Part shown: positions 60,670-64,000 of the stretch, piece after piece
Layout: each line of letters begins with the position of its first letter
Numbering within the stretch: position 1 is the first letter of the stretch
DNA from: Starkeya sp. ORNL1
GTDB taxonomy: Bacteria; Pseudomonadota; Alphaproteobacteria; Rhizobiales; Xanthobacteraceae
Assembly (NCBI RefSeq): GCF_012971745.1
Contig: NZ_CP048834.1
Coordinates: 558,001-622,000, forward strand
Direction of reading: 5' to 3'
Length of the DNA: 64,000 bases
Made by a program: the position numbers and the translations under genes
The notes under the pieces: generated by a model
What the model was told of the DNA's origin: nothing
Seen by the model: the letters and a program-made list of their open reading frames with translations, nothing else
Database searches by the model: none

Positions 60670-61746
60670 ATGCGCGTCGACCTGTTTGATTTCGAGCTGC
60701 CGCCGGAGCGGATCGCGCTCAGGCCGGTCTCGCCGCGCGATGCCGCGCGCCTGCTGGTGGTGCGGCCCGGTGCCCAGCCGGAACTCACCGACGCCCAGGT
60801 CCACGACCTTCCCGACCTCCTGAACCCCGGCGACGCTCTCGTCGTCAACGACACCCGCGTAGTGCCGGCGCGGCTGAACGGCGTGCGCCGCCGCGAGATC
60901 GGCGAGGGGGTGAGGGTCGAGGCGATGCTGCACAAGCGCATCTCCGCCGATACCTGGCTGGCATTGGCCCGGCCGGCCAAGCGACTGGCAATCGGCGACC
61001 GCATCCGCTTCGGCGGGGAAGGGGACGCCTGCCTGCTCGGCACCCTCGACGCCACCGTGGACGAAAAGGGCGAAGGCGGCGAGATTCGCCTGCGTTTCGA
61101 TTTTACCGGCGCCGCGCTCGATGAGGCGGTCGCCACGGTCGGGCACATCCCGCTGCCGCCTTATATCGCGGCCAGGCGACCGGACGATGCGCAGGATCGC
61201 GCCGATTACCAGACCATGTTCGCCCATGAGGAAGGCTCGGTCGCGGCGCCGACCGCCGGCCTGCATTTCACGCCCGAGCTGGTGACGCGGCTGGAGGCGC
61301 GCGGCATCGCCACCCACCGTGTGACGCTGCACGTCGGTGCCGGCACTTTCCTGCCGGTGAAGTCCGACGACACCTCTGGCCACCGCATGCACGCCGAATG
61401 GGGCGAGGTCTCCGCCGAGGCCGCCACCGCGCTGAACACGGTGAAGGCGGCCGGCGGGCGCATCGTCACCGTCGGTACCACGGCGACGCGGCTGCTGGAG
61501 AGCGCGGCATCCGATGATGGGCAGCTCACGGCGTGGCGCGGCGAGACCGACATCTTCATCACGCCCGGCTACCGCTTCCGCTTCATTGGCGGCATGCTGA
61601 CCAACTTCCATCTGCCGCGCTCGACCCTGGTGATGCTGGTCGCCGCCTTCATCGGCCATGATGTGCAGAAGCTCGCCTATGCCCATGCCATCGCGAGCGA
61701 TTACCGCTTCTATTCCTATGGCGATGCCTGCCTTCTGCTGCCATAA
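60670..61746 (+). CDS. queA: S-adenosylmethionine:tRNA ribosyltransferase-isomerase QueA
   Basis: A 358-residue enzyme that moves and rearranges the ribosyl part of S-adenosylmethionine onto preQ1-tRNA, giving epoxyqueuosine. Marks: [67 protein letters not shown] wording and [17 protein letters not shown]. It is followed ten bases later by tgt, the preceding step of the queuosine pathway. Confidence 0.96.
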   Translation: MRVDLFDFELPPERIALRPVSPRDAARLLVVRPGAQPELTDAQVHDLPDLLNPGDALVVNDTRVVPARLNGVRRREIGEGVRVEAMLHKRISADTWLALARPAKRLAIGDRIRFGGEGDACLLGTLDATVDEKGEGGEIRLRFDFTGAALDEAVATVGHIPLPPYIAARRPDDAQDRADYQTMFAHEEGSVAAPTAGLHFTPELVTRLEARGIATHRVTLHVGAGTFLPVKSDDTSGHRMHAEWGEVSAEAATALNTVKAAGGRIVTVGTTATRLLESAASDDGQLTAWRGETDIFITPGYRFRFIGGMLTNFHLPRSTLVMLVAAFIGHDVQKLAYAHAIASDYRFYSYGDACLLLP

Positions 61747-61755
61747 GCCCCGGCC

Positions 61756-62889
61756 ATGAGCGACATCTTCCATTTCAGCCTGAAGGCAACCGACGGCGCT
61801 GCTCGCCTCGGCGAGATCTCGACGCCGCGCGGCACCATCCGCACCCCCGCCTTCATGCCGGTCGGCACCGCCGGCACGGTGAAGGGCATGTATCCCGAGC
61901 AGGTGCGTGCGCTTGGCGCCGACATCATCCTCGGCAACACCTATCACCTGATGCTGCGTCCGGGCGCCGAGCGGGTGGTGGCGCTCGGCGGGCTCCATGA
62001 ATTCGCGCGCTGGCCGCACCCGATCCTCACCGATTCCGGCGGCTTCCAGGTGATGTCGCTGGCGGCGCTGCGCAAGCTTACTGAGCAGGGCGTGACCTTC
62101 CGCTCGCACATTGACGGTGCCTATTACGAGCTGACGCCGGAGCGCTCGGTCGAGATCCAGGGCCTGCTGGGCGCGGACATCCAGATGCAGCTCGACGAAT
62201 GCGTGCGGCTGCCGGCGACGCCGGAGGAGATTGCCCGCGCGCTCAGGCTCTCATTGCGCTGGGCGGAGCGCTCCAGGCGAGCCTTCGAGGCGCAGCCGGC
62301 GGGAAGGGCGCTGTTCGGCATCGTGCAGGGCGGCGATGATCCCGAACTGCGCGTGGAGTCGGCGCGTGGCCTCGTCGACATCGGCTTCCAGGGCTACTCG
62401 ATCGGCGGCCTCGCCGTCGGCGAGCCGCAGGAGGTGATGCTGCGCATGATCGAGACGGTAGCGCCGATCCTGCCCACCGAGCGCCCGCGCTATCTGATGG
62501 GTGTGGGCACGCCGGACGACATCGTTGAATCGGTGGCGCGCGGCGTCGACATGTTCGATTGCGTGATGCCGACCCGCGCCGGGCGGCATGCGCTCGCCTT
62601 CACCCGCTTCGGCCGCATCAACCTGAAGAATGCGCGCCACGCCGACGATCCGCGCCCGCTGGATGAGGCCAGCGATTGCCCGGCGGCGCGCGACTATAGC
62701 CGCGCCTATCTGCACCATCTTGTCCGCTGCGACGAGATGCTGGGCTCTATGCTGCTGACCTGGGTGAACCTTGCCTATTACCAGAGCCTGATGGCCGGCA
62801 TCCGCGCCGCGATCGACGAAGGCCGGTTCGAGAGCTTCAAGGCAGAGGTGCAGGAAGGCTGGGCGCGCGGGGACATCCCCGCGCGGTAG
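61756..62889 (+). CDS. tgt: Queuine tRNA-ribosyltransferase (tRNA-guanine transglycosylase), zinc ligands mostly lost
   Basis: A 377-residue enzyme that swaps guanine-34 for preQ1 in tRNAs with GUN anticodons. The active site is intact: D93 ([12 protein letters not shown]), the aspartate nucleophile D268 ([14 protein letters not shown]) and GGLAVGE. The structural zinc site is not: the Cys-x-Cys-x2-Cys of the Zymomonas enzyme reads SDCPAA here (S306, C308, A311), and the zinc histidine position is V337 (TWVNLAYYQ). This may be a clade feature; activity is still expected. It is convergent with wrbA across a palindromic repeat. Confidence 0.95.
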   Translation: MSDIFHFSLKATDGAARLGEISTPRGTIRTPAFMPVGTAGTVKGMYPEQVRALGADIILGNTYHLMLRPGAERVVALGGLHEFARWPHPILTDSGGFQVMSLAALRKLTEQGVTFRSHIDGAYYELTPERSVEIQGLLGADIQMQLDECVRLPATPEEIARALRLSLRWAERSRRAFEAQPAGRALFGIVQGGDDPELRVESARGLVDIGFQGYSIGGLAVGEPQEVMLRMIETVAPILPTERPRYLMGVGTPDDIVESVARGVDMFDCVMPTRAGRHALAFTRFGRINLKNARHADDPRPLDEASDCPAARDYSRAYLHHLVRCDEMLGSMLLTWVNLAYYQSLMAGIRAAIDEGRFESFKAEVQEGWARGDIPAR

Positions 62890-62911
62890 TCTAGTTCCAT
62901 CAGGACCACGT

Positions 62912-62948
62912 CATCCTGAGCTGCGAGCGAAGCGAGCCTCGAAGGATG
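62912..62948 (-). repeat. REP-like palindrome family B, copy 4
   Basis: CATCCTGAGCTGCGAGCGAA followed by GCGAGCCTCGAAGGATG; the outer arms are as in the other copies and the inner stem again differs but pairs loosely. It lies between convergent tgt and wrbA. Confidence 0.8.
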
Positions 62949-62964
62949 CTCGCTCCAAACTGCC

Positions 62965-63564
62965 TCAACCCTTCAGCTTCGTCGCGATGGTCGCGACGTG
63001 GCGGCCCTGGTAGCGGGCGCCTTCAAGCTCCACGGCCGAGGGGAAGCGGGCGCCGTCGCCGCCGGTGATGGTGGAGGCGCCATAGGGCGAGCCGCCCTTG
63101 ATCTCGTCGAGGCCCATCTGCCCCTGGAAAGCGTAGGGCAGGCCGACAACGATCATGCCCTGGTGCAGCAGGGTCGGGATGAATGTCAGGATGGTCGATT
63201 CCTGGCCGCCATGCTGGGTGGCGGACGAGGTGAACACCGAGCCGACCTTGCCGACCAGCGCGCCGCTCATCCACAGGCCGCCGGTCTGGTCCATGAAGCT
63301 GCGCAGCTGCGAGGTCACATTGCCGAAGCGGGTGCCAGAGCCGAAAATGATGGCGTCATAGTCCTTGAGGTCATCGACAGTGGCGACCGGAGCCGCCTGG
63401 TCGAGCTTGAAGCCGGATTTCTCGGCGACCTCGCGCGACACGATCTCCGGCACACGCTTCACATCGACTTGCGCACCGGCCTCGCGCGCGCCTTCAGCGA
63501 CCGCGTTCGCCATCGCCTCGATATGCCCATAGGCCGAATAATAGAGAACGAGAACCTTCGCCAT
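62965..63564 (-). CDS. wrbA: NAD(P)H:quinone oxidoreductase, WrbA type
   Basis: A 199-residue flavodoxin-fold FMN enzyme that reduces quinones by two electrons. Marks: [69 protein letters not shown] and [12 protein letters not shown]. The ATG at 63564 has GGAG upstream; the longer frame is a shadow. It is monocistronic. Confidence 0.94.
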   Translation of the reverse strand: MAKVLVLYYSAYGHIEAMANAVAEGAREAGAQVDVKRVPEIVSREVAEKSGFKLDQAAPVATVDDLKDYDAIIFGSGTRFGNVTSQLRSFMDQTGGLWMSGALVGKVGSVFTSSATQHGGQESTILTFIPTLLHQGMIVVGLPYAFQGQMGLDEIKGGSPYGASTITGGDGARFPSAVELEGARYQGRHVATIATKLKG

Positions 63565-63712
63565 TTTGCCAACTCCTCGAAGCGCTTGGCGTCGGCTGCT
63601 GCCGTCCGCCGGTTTCGAGCGAGAAGGTAGTCGGGCGGCCGGCGCAACGAAAGGCGCAAGGTCGGCAGACCGATCTTGCATGAATGCAACGCAGAATGGC
63701 TTGGAGTGTAGA

Positions 63713-63775
63713 GCGGTTCGGATGGACGGCCAGAGGATGGGTTCGGGCGCTTGCCATCCGCCGGTGAACCGCTTA
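63713..63775. repeat. Imperfect inverted repeat upstream of tRNA-Lys
   Basis: AGCGGTTCGGATGG near 63713-63726 is matched by CCATCCGCCGGTGAACCGCTT near 63755-63775. The TAGAGCGG start recalls the ends of repeat family A, so this may be a short relative. Confidence 0.5.
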
Positions 63776-63790
63776 ATCCCCACCGCGTGA

Positions 63791-63866
63791 GAGCCCGTAG
63801 CTCAGCCGGTAGAGCACGTGACTTTTAATCATGGGGTCTCGGGTTCGAATCCCGACGGGCTCACCA
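63791..63866 (+). tRNA. tRNA-Lys (anticodon TTT)
   Basis: A complete cloverleaf: acceptor GAGCCCG/CGGGCTC, D-arm GCTC/GAGC, anticodon arm CGTGA-CTTTTAA-TCATG with anticodon TTT, T-arm TCGGG-TTCGAAT-CCCGA, and encoded ACCA ending at 63866. Confidence 0.97.
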
Positions 63867-64000
63867 CTTTACCCCACTAAATCAACGCCTTAGACGTGGC
63901 TCTTTTTTGGAGCGCGTCTTCGCGTCTCTGGGGTCACGCAGGGGTCATTTGGCATGTCCGGCACGGCGACCGCGTTCAACGAGACGGCCGGGGTCGTCGG
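63867..64000. other. Sequence downstream of tRNA-Lys to the window end
   Basis: The last 134 bases hold no gene I can name. A frame starting at ATG 63954, with AGGGG upstream, runs off the end; 15 residues (MSGTATAFNE...) are too few to identify. Confidence 0.3.

Overview
The window is GC-rich, densely coded chromosomal DNA from an alphaproteobacterium, most likely of the order Hyphomicrobiales (Rhizobiales). The family could be Xanthobacteraceae or a relative, but I cannot fix the genus from sequence reading. The placement rests on the LdtR-type MarR regulator beside a small DUF6163-like membrane protein, an ihfA-MerR pair, ribD-ribE-ribH-nusB-thiL, coaD-ppi-ppi-queA-tgt, a Bpt-type leucyltransferase, a K+-independent H+-pyrophosphatase, a GAAC-N7-GAAC LexA-type box between uvrA and ssb, and dispersed palindromes of a kind common in this order.

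Layout. 1-1.3 kb: the 3' part of recO and a small secreted protein. 1.3-5.7 kb: parC, convergent with a Tat-exported PhoX-type phosphatase that has a Pho-box-like site upstream. 5.9-9.7 kb: a trehalose/maltose-type ABC importer without its ATPase, and a CBS-domain protein. 9.7-14.9 kb, minus strand: bpt, an RDD membrane protein, threonine dehydratase, a LivH-like permease with a lipoprotein-type N-terminus, and hemB. 15-17.4 kb: a 3-hydroxyisobutyryl-CoA hydrolase-like protein and ldtR. 17.6-23.2 kb: glyA, nrdR, the riboflavin genes, nusB and thiL. 23.3-27.7 kb: an amino-acid-binding protein, a DadA-like oxidoreductase and hppA. 27.8-33.8 kb: bamE, a cytochrome bc1 chaperone, a DUF177 protein, plsX, fabH, ihfA, a MerR regulator and an RlpA-like protein. 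34-36.4 kb: an ALDH7-type dehydrogenase and a nitroreductase.

36.4-38.5 kb is the only clearly accessory stretch. It starts at a tRNA-Pro(GGG) gene and holds an AT-richer gene with a TIR/deoxyribosyltransferase-like N-terminal domain (a candidate defence effector), followed by small, partly broken ORFs. 38.5-46.7 kb is an exopolysaccharide locus: sugar-phosphate transferase, glycosyltransferase, export lipoprotein, chain-length co-polymerase with a degenerate kinase domain, acetyltransferase and polysaccharide deacetylase. No flippase or polymerase is present. 46.6-53 kb: a DUF2842 protein, ctaA, uvrA, ssb and marC. 53.2-58.8 kb: gyrA, a lone pstB-like ATPase, threonine aldolase and an internally deleted alpha/beta hydrolase. 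58.8-63.6 kb: coaD, two cyclophilins, queA, tgt and wrbA. The window ends just after a tRNA-Lys(TTT) gene.

Most of the window is housekeeping: DNA topology and repair, cofactor synthesis, lipid and tRNA modification. The points most worth following are the TIR-like gene at the tRNA-Pro, the loss of zinc ligands in Tgt, the lipobox-LivH fusion, the degenerate kinase of the polysaccharide co-polymerase, the ctaA 3' end built from a palindromic repeat, a LexA-type box before parC, and two families of dispersed repeats that sit preferentially between convergent genes.
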